From contig JAUWOM010000043.1 of the NCBI GenBank assembly GCA_030612085.1, forward strand, positions 1 to 8,736: a stretch of 8,736 nt of DNA, written 5' to 3'. The translations under genes and the position numbers were made by a program. Shown here one piece after another: positions 1 through 5,743 of the stretch (within the stretch, counting starts at the first letter, position 1; every line of letters starts with the position of its first letter). A model generated the notes under the pieces. The model searched no databases, was not told where the DNA came from, and worked only from the letters and a program-made list of their open reading frames with translations. This DNA is from Actinomycetes bacterium (GTDB lineage Bacteria > Actinomycetota > Humimicrobiia > JAHJRV01).

Positions 1-1
1 A

Positions 2-394
2 TTAACAGCTATTGAGAATGTTGAATACCCAATGATATTTAGTGGCATTTCAAGGGAAAAAAGGTTGAAAAGGTCTGAAGAAATTCTTGAAAAATTAGGC
101 CTGGGAGATAGATTAAAACACAATCCAACAGAGCTATCAGGCGGAGAGCAACAAAGAGTATCTATAGCGAGAGCAATTATAAATGAACCTGAGATAATTC
201 TTGCAGATGAACCAACTGGAAACTTAGATTCAAAGACTGGTAAAGGGATAATGGATGTATTAAAAACTATCAATGAGGAGATAGGAGGAACCTTAATAGT
301 TGTAACTCATGATATTTATATATCATATTATTCAGACAGAAGAGTTTATCTAAGTGATGGAAAAATAGAGAAAATTGAGGAAGTAAAAGTATAA
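2..394 (+). CDS. ABC transporter ATP-binding protein, MacB/LolD type (5' end outside window)
   Basis: This is the C-terminal 130 residues of an ATPase that would power the permease encoded next. The open frame runs in from the left edge: codons from base 2 read LTAIENVEYPMIF, matching the region after the Q-loop in MacB/LolD-type ATPases, so the ATG at 32 is an internal Met and not the start. Visible motifs are the ABC signature LSGGEQQRVSIARA, Walker B with catalytic Glu (IILADEPTGNLDS, including the D-loop) and the H-loop (VVTHD). Walker A and the Q-loop lie outside the window. The protein ends in a short charged tail, KIEKIEEVKV. The permease gene begins 128 bp downstream on the same strand, the usual order for this exporter family. 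The family exports antibiotics, peptides or lipoproteins; the substrate cannot be read from this part. Family assignment is very secure. Confidence 0.95.
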   Translation, partial: LTAIENVEYPMIFSGISREKRLKRSEEILEKLGLGDRLKHNPTELSGGEQQRVSIARAIINEPEIILADEPTGNLDSKTGKGIMDVLKTINEEIGGTLIVVTHDIYISYYSDRRVYLSDGKIEKIEEVKV

Positions 395-448
395 CAGTAA
401 CATAAGTGTTAGTAAAAAACTGAGAATATAAAGGAAGTAAAAGTATAA
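362..448 (+). repeat. Imperfect 33-bp direct repeat of the ATPase gene's 3' end
   Basis: Bases 362-394, the last codons of the ATPase gene including its stop, recur at 416-448, 54 bp downstream. The final 16 bases, GGAAGTAAAAGTATAA, are identical (379-394 and 433-448), and by hand count the full 33-bp units differ at five positions. In the corresponding frame the second copy reads ENIKEVKV-stop against EKIEEVKV-stop. An in-frame TAA at 413-415 shows that the second copy is not translated as part of the ATPase. It looks like the scar of a small duplication or of slippage. Confidence 0.75.
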
Positions 449-522
449 GTAGACACTAATTTAAATATTAGATTTTATAAATTACTGATGAGATATTAAA
501 TTTTAAAAATTAAAGACTAGAT

Positions 523-1833
523 ATGAAATTTTCAGACTTAATTAGAATAGTTATAAAAAATTTAAAGAGAATGAAGCTTAGAACTGCTCTAACAGTTATA
601 GGTGTAATTGTAGGAACTGCAGCAATTGTAACTTTGGTTGGTATTGGAACAGGTTTTCAAAAAAGCATAACAGGTCAATTTGAAGAAATGGGAATGGTAA
701 AAACAATAGTTGTATTTCCAGAAAGTATGGGTAGAGCGTTTGCAATGAGTCCAACTACAGAGGGTAAACATGAAGAAGAAATGGTTTTGGATGATAAAGC
801 TATCAAGAAGATTAAAAAAATCGAAGGTGTTGAAGGTGTAAGTCCTGTATTATTATTAACAAACGCGAAATTACAGATTGGTAATTATATTTCACAAGCA
901 AGCCTTATGAGCGTAAATGACGACATGATGAAACAAGATTGGTATGATATGGAGTCAGGGGAGATGCTAAAGGAAAAAGATCTAAGAGCGATAAATGTAG
1001 GAAACAAGGTAGATAAAACTTTTTATAATGTTAATACTGGAAAAAGTGTTTCTGAGATAGAACTCTTAGGGGAAAAAGGAAAACTAATAGCTGAAAAATA
1101 TAGTGAGGGTGGTGTAACTTCAGTTACTAAATTTCCAGTAAAGATAGTTGGAATTCTAAAGGAATTAGGTCCTGATGATGATTTGCGTATATATATACCA
1201 TTTGAACTTGCAAAGAGACTGGAAAAGATGACAGGCGGGGCATTATTTGCTAAAAAAGAAGGGGAGTATACACAATTGATGGTATTTGCAGAATCTGTGG
1301 AAAAGGTTGACATGATTACTGAAAAGCTAAATGAGATGGGATTTACTGCCATGTCTGCAAAACAAATGTTAGGAGTTATATCTACAATATTTTTAATATT
1401 AAGAGCTGTATTAGGTGTCTTAGGAGCGATTGCACTTTTTGTGGCTGCAATTGGAATAGTTAATACACTTGTTATGTCCATTTATGAAAGATTTAGAGAA
1501 ATAGGGATAATGAAAGCTGTTGGAGCTTCCAATAAAGATATTAGTAAAATTTTCCTTTATGAAGCAGGTTCTATTGGCTTTATTGGAGGAGTTTTAGGTG
1601 TAATTACTGGATTTATTTTAGGTAAAGTACTCAATGCAGTGGCATCATATTTCATAAATATTGCTTCATCAGAAGGATATTCACCTTTTGCTGGAATGAA
1701 TCTATTTGAAGTTCCATTATGGCTATTTTTTGGAACTATCTTGTTTGCCGTTGTAATTGGAATTATTGCAGGGGTATATCCTGCAAGAAGAGCAGCAAGA
1801 CTTGATCCTATTGATGCACTACGCCATGAATAA
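523..1833 (+). CDS. ABC transporter permease, MacB/FtsX family
   Basis: This is the membrane subunit of a MacB-type exporter, paired with the ATPase encoded just upstream. Residues 14-44 hold the basic N-terminus and first membrane helix. An extracytoplasmic MacB_PCD-like domain follows at about 45-275, then an FtsX core with three helices at about 285-318, 345-372 and 398-418. Two hallmarks are clear: the coupling segment YERFREIGIMKAVGASNKDI (321-340) and the C-terminal GVYPARRAARLDPIDALRHE (417-436). The length of 436 residues suits a stand-alone permease with four helices; MacB itself carries a fused ATPase. The ATG at 523 is the first plausible start and matches the family's N-terminus, although no good Shine-Dalgarno precedes it. 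No HlyD-like adaptor or TolC-like gene lies in the window; an adaptor could lie upstream of the left edge. Substrate unknown. Confidence 0.94.
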   Translation: MKFSDLIRIVIKNLKRMKLRTALTVIGVIVGTAAIVTLVGIGTGFQKSITGQFEEMGMVKTIVVFPESMGRAFAMSPTTEGKHEEEMVLDDKAIKKIKKIEGVEGVSPVLLLTNAKLQIGNYISQASLMSVNDDMMKQDWYDMESGEMLKEKDLRAINVGNKVDKTFYNVNTGKSVSEIELLGEKGKLIAEKYSEGGVTSVTKFPVKIVGILKELGPDDDLRIYIPFELAKRLEKMTGGALFAKKEGEYTQLMVFAESVEKVDMITEKLNEMGFTAMSAKQMLGVISTIFLILRAVLGVLGAIALFVAAIGIVNTLVMSIYERFREIGIMKAVGASNKDISKIFLYEAGSIGFIGGVLGVITGFILGKVLNAVASYFINIASSEGYSPFAGMNLFEVPLWLFFGTILFAVVIGIIAGVYPARRAARLDPIDALRHE

Positions 1834-1960
1834 TTAATTTGATAAACATATTTTATATTCATAACTTTAATAATAGTTAAACATATAGGTAATCAGACAC
1901 TTTAAGATTTAAATAATATGGGACTGTGTTATATTATCTGTAAAATTGTTCTTTGAAAAT

Positions 1961-1989
1961 TTGAATAGGTCATCAAAATCCTTCATAAT
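1961..1989 (+). promoter_or_regulatory. Possible sigma-70-type promoter
   Basis: TTGAAT (1961-1966) and CATAAT (1984-1989) are separated by exactly 17 bp. This fits the spacing of a housekeeping promoter that could drive the YIP1-family gene and those behind it. The DNA here is so AT-rich that such pairs arise often by chance, so this is only a candidate. Confidence 0.25.
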
Positions 1990-2101
1990 GTTTAAAAAAC
2001 AATAAAAAATCAGAAAAGCTCAATATAAAGAATTTTTAAAAAAATATTTAATTATAATTTAGAAATATTGGAAGCTTTGAGCATATTCTCTAGACTAAAA
2101 C

Positions 2102-2184
2102 GTAGGGCAAGGCTTTAGCCTTGCTTTAAAAGCAAACCCTAAAGGGTTGCCCTACATCTATATCCTCTCCCCTTGTGGGAGAGG
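2102..2184. repeat. Compact multi-hairpin palindromic element (REP/MITE-like)
   Basis: An outer inverted repeat, GTAGGGCAA (2102-2110) and TTGCCCTAC (2147-2155), encloses two internal hairpins. The first is GCAAGGCT-TT-AGCCTTGC (2107-2124), with an 8-bp stem. The second is GCAAACCCT-AA-AGGGTTGC (2132-2150), with one bulged A. A third hairpin follows at once: CCTCTCCC (2164-2171) and GGGAGAGG (2177-2184) around a 5-base loop, then GGGAGTTTT. The element stands out in base composition from the A/T-rich flanks. TAAAA occurs on both sides (2096-2100 and 2193-2197), which could be a target duplication or chance. Inner and outer stems share bases, so alternative foldings compete. Small interspersed palindromes with GTAGGG...CCCTAC ends are familiar in many bacterial genomes. 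Whether this one is repeated in its own genome cannot be seen here. Confidence 0.7.
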
Positions 2185-2215
2185 GGGAGTTTTAAAAGTA
2201 ATCTTAATTAAAAGA

Positions 2216-2223
2216 AGGAAGGA
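2216..2223 (+). promoter_or_regulatory. Ribosome binding site that sets a TTG start
   Basis: AGGAAGGA (2216-2223) places its second GG 5 bases, and its first AGG 9 bases, before the TTG at 2228. It is among the best Shine-Dalgarno sequences on the plus strand of this window. It argues for TTG 2228 as the start of the YIP1-family gene, not the in-frame TTG at 2147, which lies inside the palindromic element. Confidence 0.7.
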
Positions 2224-2227
2224 AAAG

Positions 2228-2950
2228 TTGGAAGCGTTTAAAGTTTTTATTTATTCAATTTTTAAACCATTGAACGCATTTAGGATTATAGAGAAAAAAT
2301 GGGGATTTAAAATTTATTGGTTTACCGCGCTACTCATTTTAGTAGTTGCTGTAGTATCTTCTTATGTAATTGGACCCAAGATGCAAGAATATTTATTAGA
2401 ATCACAAATTCAAACAATGAGAGAAAATTTCCCAGAAATGGAGATTTCAGAGGAACAGTTAAAGCAGTTTTCTGGAATGGGGGCTTTTACAAATATAATG
2501 ATGATTGTAAGTCCTATTGTTGGATCTATTATAGGGTGGCTTTTTATAGCACTTATATACTGGGGACTTATTTTAGTATTTGGGGGAGAAACTAATTATA
2601 ACAAAACTCTTACTTTAGTAATAATATCATCAGTACCTGTACTTATTTCCAACCTTGTAAATATGTTCTATACTTTATATACAGGAAAATTGATAATTCA
2701 CCAGGGTTTAAGTGGTCTTGTGGCAACTGGCGATACTTTTGTTAATGCTTCAAATCTCTTATATTTAATACTTTCAAGAGTAGATATATTTATTCTTTGG
2801 GGTTTAATTCTTTTAATTATAGGTATTGCCATTTCCTGTAAAATGAAAGCCTGGAAGTCAATACTAACAGTATTAATAGTTTTAATATTAGGATTAATCA
2901 TTTCATTTATTGGAGCTTCTATTAGCAGAAGATTCATACCACAAATATAA
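2228..2950 (+). CDS. YIP1-family integral membrane protein
   Basis: Read from TTG 2228 the product has 240 residues. There are about five hydrophobic segments, at roughly 31-48, 88-118, 127-150, 175-203 and 211-231. A cytoplasmic N-terminus with the typical opening (IYSIFKPLNAFRII, then KKWGFKIYW) precedes the first helix. The loop at about 50-85 is charged and ends in a predicted amphipathic stretch. The pattern fits bacterial YIP1-family proteins (Pfam Yip1), whose molecular role is unknown. The frame stays open upstream to 2147 but contains no ATG, and the extra residues would come from the palindromic element, so they are probably not translated. From general knowledge, such genes are sometimes found beside MacB-like exporters; here it follows the permease at a distance of 394 bp, so operon membership is uncertain. 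Confidence 0.75.
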   Translation: MEAFKVFIYSIFKPLNAFRIIEKKWGFKIYWFTALLILVVAVVSSYVIGPKMQEYLLESQIQTMRENFPEMEISEEQLKQFSGMGAFTNIMMIVSPIVGSIIGWLFIALIYWGLILVFGGETNYNKTLTLVIISSVPVLISNLVNMFYTLYTGKLIIHQGLSGLVATGDTFVNASNLLYLILSRVDIFILWGLILLIIGIAISCKMKAWKSILTVLIVLILGLIISFIGASISRRFIPQI

Positions 2951-3015
2951 GAGGGATGATATATACTAATATTACAATAATACAAATTTAAGGTGATTTA
3001 AAATATTAGATAAAA

Positions 3016-3258
3016 ATGTCTGAAATTAGTGGCATAGGAAAATTATTAATTACAATAGGAATTATCATAATTGTTGCAGGTTTAATTATAAGTTTCATGC
3101 CAAAAATACCTTATTTAGGTAAACTTCCTGGAGATATTCATATAAAGAGAAAAAATTTTACAATCTATTTTCCATTAACAACCTCAATAATAGTTAGTAT
3201 TATTGCGAGCATAATATTAACAGCAATATTTTTAGTAATTAGATATTTAACAAAATAA
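3016..3258 (+). CDS. Small DUF2905-family membrane protein
   Basis: The 80-residue product has two membrane helices, at about 9-28 and 54-76. The conserved connecting segment is MPKIPYLGKLPGDI followed by HIKRKNFTIYFPLTTS. This layout (G-K-x-L, hydrophobic helix, P-x-LG-x-LPGDI, x-NFT-x-YFPL, hydrophobic helix) is characteristic of DUF2905, a small bacterial family of unknown function. Length is normal for the family. The ATG at 3016 is the first start after an in-frame TAG at 3007-3009. The nearest Shine-Dalgarno-like AGGTGA (2992-2997) is about 18 bases away, farther than usual, so translation may be weak or depend on structure. The gene lies 65 bp after the YIP1-family gene on the same strand and could be co-transcribed with it. 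Confidence 0.88.
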   Translation: MSEISGIGKLLITIGIIIIVAGLIISFMPKIPYLGKLPGDIHIKRKNFTIYFPLTTSIIVSIIASIILTAIFLVIRYLTK

Positions 3259-3364
3259 AATGGTACTGATTCTTATACTAATAGTATCAACCCAACATGT
3301 GAACAATACATACAAACAAGTATAAATTAAGCTATTTAAAATATCTAATAATCTCAACATAAAA
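3259..3364. other. Intergenic spacer, 106 bp
   Basis: This A/T-rich spacer lies between the DUF2905 gene and the methyltransferase gene. It contains a small perfect hairpin, ATACT-AAT-AGTAT (3275-3287), with no T-tract behind it, so it is not a convincing terminator. No clear promoter or Shine-Dalgarno sequence is seen before the next ATG at 3365. Confidence 0.5.
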
Positions 3365-4213
3365 ATGAAGTTATTAAAAAAAGCTATCATTATAAACCTT
3401 ATTATAGTAATTCTTACCACATGTTCTTTTAACAGTTGTACCTATTTAAAAAAGGTCTCAGTTAAAGAGAGCAAGGAAAAAGAAGAAACCATAGAGGAAA
3501 CGAAGACCAAAGAAGAAGTAGTTAATGGAAAAGTTATCAAAGAAGAAGAAACAGAAGATATAGAAAAAGACGATTTTGAAAAAGAAATGGCAAAAAAGAG
3601 AGAGTATATGGTTACCCATCATCTTAAAGGGAGAGATATTGTTGATGAAAGAGTTTTAGAGGTGATGGGAAAGGTTCTCAGACACAAATTTGTATTAGAG
3701 GGATATCTTGAAAAAGCATATGAAGACCACCCACTTCCAATAAGCTATGGACAAACCATATCACAACCATACATTGTAGCATTAATGACTCAACTTTTGG
3801 AACTAAAAGGTGGTGAGAAGGTGCTTGAGATAGGAACTGGCTCTGGATATCAAGCAGCAATATTAGCAGATCTTGTTGATGAAGTATATACAGTTGAGAT
3901 AATTGAGGAGCTCTGCAGTAGTGCAAGAAATAGATTGTATGAGTTAGGTTATAATAATGTTCAGGTGCTTTGTGCAGATGGATATTTTGGATGGGAAGAG
4001 AATTCTCCATTTGATGGCATAATTGTTACATGTGCACCAGATCATGTACCCCATCCACTGATTGAACAACTAAAAGAGGGTGGAGTAATGATAATACCAG
4101 TTGGACCTCCAGGGGCATATCAAGTTCTATGGCAGATTAAGAAAGTAAATGGTAAATTAGAATTTAATAATATAATTGGAGTTGCTTTTGTCCCCCTAAC
4201 AGGTGAGCAATAA
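3365..4213 (+). CDS. pcm: Protein-L-isoaspartate O-methyltransferase with N-terminal export or anchor segment
   Basis: The enzyme methylates L-isoaspartyl residues in aged proteins using S-adenosylmethionine, which starts their repair. The core spans about residues 75-282, the normal size for the family. It shows the opening LKGRDIVDERVLEVM, the substrate-site segment SYGQTISQPYIVALM (127-141), SAM-binding motif I VLEIGTGSGYQAA (153-165), the acidic end of strand 2 (YTVEII) and the C-terminal VAFVPLTGEQ. Unlike the cytoplasmic form, it begins with KLLKK and a hydrophobic stretch to about residue 19. Cys20 and Cys25 follow, then a highly charged Glu/Lys-rich linker (about 29-80). The Cys20 context, LTTC, is a poor lipobox, so this may be a lipoprotein, a cleaved secreted protein or a signal anchor. 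No strong Shine-Dalgarno precedes ATG 3365, but the signal-like N-terminus supports that start. An internal Met75 start would give a plain cytoplasmic enzyme. A maturation protease gene follows 32 bp later. Confidence 0.9.
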   Translation: MKLLKKAIIINLIIVILTTCSFNSCTYLKKVSVKESKEKEETIEETKTKEEVVNGKVIKEEETEDIEKDDFEKEMAKKREYMVTHHLKGRDIVDERVLEVMGKVLRHKFVLEGYLEKAYEDHPLPISYGQTISQPYIVALMTQLLELKGGEKVLEIGTGSGYQAAILADLVDEVYTVEIIEELCSSARNRLYELGYNNVQVLCADGYFGWEENSPFDGIIVTCAPDHVPHPLIEQLKEGGVMIIPVGPPGAYQVLWQIKKVNGKLEFNNIIGVAFVPLTGEQ

Positions 4214-4214
4214 A

Positions 4215-4234
4215 AATAAAAATATATTTTTATT
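4215..4234. repeat. Perfect 20-bp all-A/T palindrome
   Basis: The sequence at 4215-4234 is its own reverse complement, with arms AATAAAAATA and TATTTTTATT. It fills most of the 32-bp gap between the methyltransferase stop and the maturation protease start. As RNA it could form only a weak A-U hairpin. It could also be a protein binding site. In such A/T-rich DNA a chance origin is possible. Confidence 0.5.
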
Positions 4235-4245
4235 CAGGTTTTTAT

Positions 4246-4731
4246 ATGGTAAAGATTAGGGAAAAAAGATCTAAGAAAATATTGATAATGGGAGTTGGAA
4301 ATCTTCTTTTAGGAGATGAAGGTTTTGGCATACATTTCGTTAAGGAGCTTGAAAAGTTAGAACTTCCCCAGAGTGTTGATGTATTGGACGGTGGAGTTCT
4401 GGGTCCAAACTTATTAGGATATATCGAAGATTTGGAAAAACTAATTGTAGTAGATGTTGTAAATGCTAATGCAAAACCAGGTACAATATTTAAAATTAAG
4501 CCCGAGCAAATTAAAGAGGCTTCACAGAAATATATTTTATCATTTCACCAGATAGGGATAGTAGAAGTAGTAGAAATGGCAAAAATCTTAGGAAAGAAAT
4601 TAAATACCATCATTTTCGCTATACAGCCAAAAACCATAGAAATGGGAATGCAATTATCAAAGGAATTAAAAGAAAAAATTCCGGAAATGATAAAGCTTGT
4701 ATTAAACGAGATCAAGATTTCTAATATTTAA
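4246..4731 (+). CDS. Hydrogenase maturation endopeptidase, HyaD/HybD (peptidase M52) type
   Basis: The enzyme cleaves the C-terminal peptide from the large subunit of a [NiFe] hydrogenase after nickel insertion, in the cytoplasm. The 161 residues match the family length. The opening ILIMGVGNLLLGDEGFGIH carries the conserved GxGNxxxxDEGxG motif. By alignment with E. coli HybD the nickel-recognising residues correspond to Glu25, Asp70 (in VVDVV) and His101 (in SFHQIG), all present. GGVLGPNLLGYI (49-60) and the C-terminal IQPKTIEMGMQLS also fit HyaD/HybD better than the HycI branch, which suggests a group 1-like hydrogenase partner. AGG at 4236-4238 lies 7 bases before ATG 4246. No hydrogenase structural gene or other hyp gene is in the window. 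The gene is 32 bp behind the methyltransferase and probably shares its transcript. Its stop overlaps the stop of the convergent gene. Confidence 0.92.
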   Translation: MVKIREKRSKKILIMGVGNLLLGDEGFGIHFVKELEKLELPQSVDVLDGGVLGPNLLGYIEDLEKLIVVDVVNANAKPGTIFKIKPEQIKEASQKYILSFHQIGIVEVVEMAKILGKKLNTIIFAIQPKTIEMGMQLSKELKEKIPEMIKLVLNEIKISNI

Positions 4732-5732
4732 TACCAGTCAATAGTCAAGCTTGATACTCCAATATCAATATCTATATTAACTATCTTATCAACATCGTGG
4801 TAGTTGTTAGACTCATAAGTATCCGAATCTATCTTCTTAAAATTATTGAGATTTTTTGAAGTTAAGGCGGAATTGATTGTTAATCTAACACCGACTGTTT
4901 GCGGAAGAGTAATATTAATTAAGCTGGCACCAGAATCTATTTCTATATTACAATTATTAACTTTATCTCCTATAATGAGGTTAAGACTTGAAGCACCAGT
5001 ATTAATATCTAAAGATTTCAGGTTAATCTCATTTAAATCCAGATCCATATCAATGGCACCAGTATCTAATTCAAGTTCGATAGGAATATCAGGATTAATT
5101 GAAAGTCTCAAATCATTTATATGACTACCAAATCCAACAAAGCTTGGTCGATTTAAGATAGTTACTTCCTGCAAACCATCTCGAACTTTTTGATCTATAT
5201 TCAACTTCAGATAGTCTGATTCAAAAGTACCAGAAACGAGTTTCTCTCCACCACCATCTACAGTTAATTTACCAGCACCTGTTTTTATACTAATAAGAGC
5301 AGAATTAACACCATGTTTCCTTTCAATTGAGATATCTCCAATTTCATGCACAACTCCTTTCCAACCTAAATTTAAGTTCATAAATACCAGGATCCACACT
5401 AAGGCGATTATTAAAAGTATAACAATCACAGTTATAATAGAAGAGACCCATCCACCACGCGAAAGGATTGATAGACCGAAAAGGATGATGAGAATTGGCC
5501 AAAGTTTCCAGAGATCAATATTGATATAAAACCAGCCAGTAGTTCTCCCAAGGAAAATGATTCCCATAAAGATTATGAGCATCCCAAGAAAAAGGTTACT
5601 AAAGTTGAAACCACCTCTTCTAGTTATTTTTTGATAGGGGTGAACCACCTTGACCTCTCTCACTTCTTCTTTTGGGACAGACTCGAATTCTTCCTTTTCA
5701 AACTTCTTATTATTTTCATTTTTTTCACTCAT
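4728..5732 (-). CDS. LiaF-like membrane protein with DUF5668-type helices and a C-terminal toast-rack β domain
   Basis: The 334-residue product has four parts. A charged cytoplasmic N-terminus spans 1-40. A DUF5668/LiaI-LiaF-type module follows at about 45-92 (LFLGMLIIFMGIIFL, then WPILIILFGLSIL), and another helix lies at about 96-118. From about 128 to the end is an extracytoplasmic β-rich domain. That domain carries repeated G-A/V-[short β strand] units such as KTGAGKLTVDG, DTGAIDMDLDL, NTGASSLNLI, DSGASLINITL and GVSSLTIDWY, as in LiaF C-terminal/DUF4097-like toast-rack folds. In Firmicutes, LiaF restrains the LiaRS envelope-stress system; no two-component genes are seen here, so that role is inference. 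AGGAG overlaps the TAG stop of the upstream PspC gene and lies 6 bases before the ATG, so translation is probably coupled. Its own stop overlaps that of the convergent maturation protease gene. Confidence 0.85.
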   Translation of the reverse strand: MSEKNENNKKFEKEEFESVPKEEVREVKVVHPYQKITRRGGFNFSNLFLGMLIIFMGIIFLGRTTGWFYINIDLWKLWPILIILFGLSILSRGGWVSSIITVIVILLIIALVWILVFMNLNLGWKGVVHEIGDISIERKHGVNSALISIKTGAGKLTVDGGGEKLVSGTFESDYLKLNIDQKVRDGLQEVTILNRPSFVGFGSHINDLRLSINPDIPIELELDTGAIDMDLDLNEINLKSLDINTGASSLNLIIGDKVNNCNIEIDSGASLINITLPQTVGVRLTINSALTSKNLNNFKKIDSDTYESNNYHDVDKIVNIDIDIGVSSLTIDWY

Positions 5733-5738
5733 TATTAA

Positions 5739-5743
5739 CTCCT
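5739..5743 (-). promoter_or_regulatory. Shine-Dalgarno overlapping the upstream stop codon
   Basis: On the minus strand, AGGAG lies 6 bases before the ATG of the toast-rack gene, and its first two bases belong to the TAG that ends the PspC gene. The arrangement indicates a two-gene operon with translational coupling. Confidence 0.8.

Larger units (their letters stand above)
1834..2227. other. Intergenic stretch without a gene
   Basis: This 394-bp stretch separates the permease gene from the YIP1-family gene. The first 265 bp are AT-rich, with no convincing reading frame and no clear intrinsic terminator after the permease stop. One promoter-like pair lies at 1961-1989. The last part, about 2101-2190, is noticeably richer in G/C and forms three hairpins, described separately. 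A ribosome binding site then leads directly into the TTG at 2228. Confidence 0.6.

Noticed and set aside
1023..1481. Open minus-strand frame of 152 codons opposite the permease gene.
   Set aside because: The permease on the plus strand has clear family motifs across this region, and the opposite frame has no coherent protein features.
1948..1966. TGTTCTTTGAAAATTTGAA resembles leader or spacer sequence often seen near rRNA genes of Firmicutes.
   Set aside because: No rRNA or tRNA sequence lies nearby, and such A/T-rich words arise readily by chance in this DNA.
2018..2082. Inverted arms GCTCAA and TTGAGC flanking an A/T-rich stretch.
   Set aside because: Six-base arms separated by more than 50 bases in A/T-rich DNA are not convincing as a structure or mobile element end.
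3275..3287. Hairpin ATACT-AAT-AGTAT after the DUF2905 gene, considered as a terminator.
   Set aside because: The stem is short and A/T-rich, and no T-tract follows on the plus strand.
4846..5124. Open plus-strand frame of 92 codons opposite the toast-rack gene.
   Set aside because: It lies wholly inside a well-supported minus-strand gene and shows no recognisable domain; it is a shadow frame.
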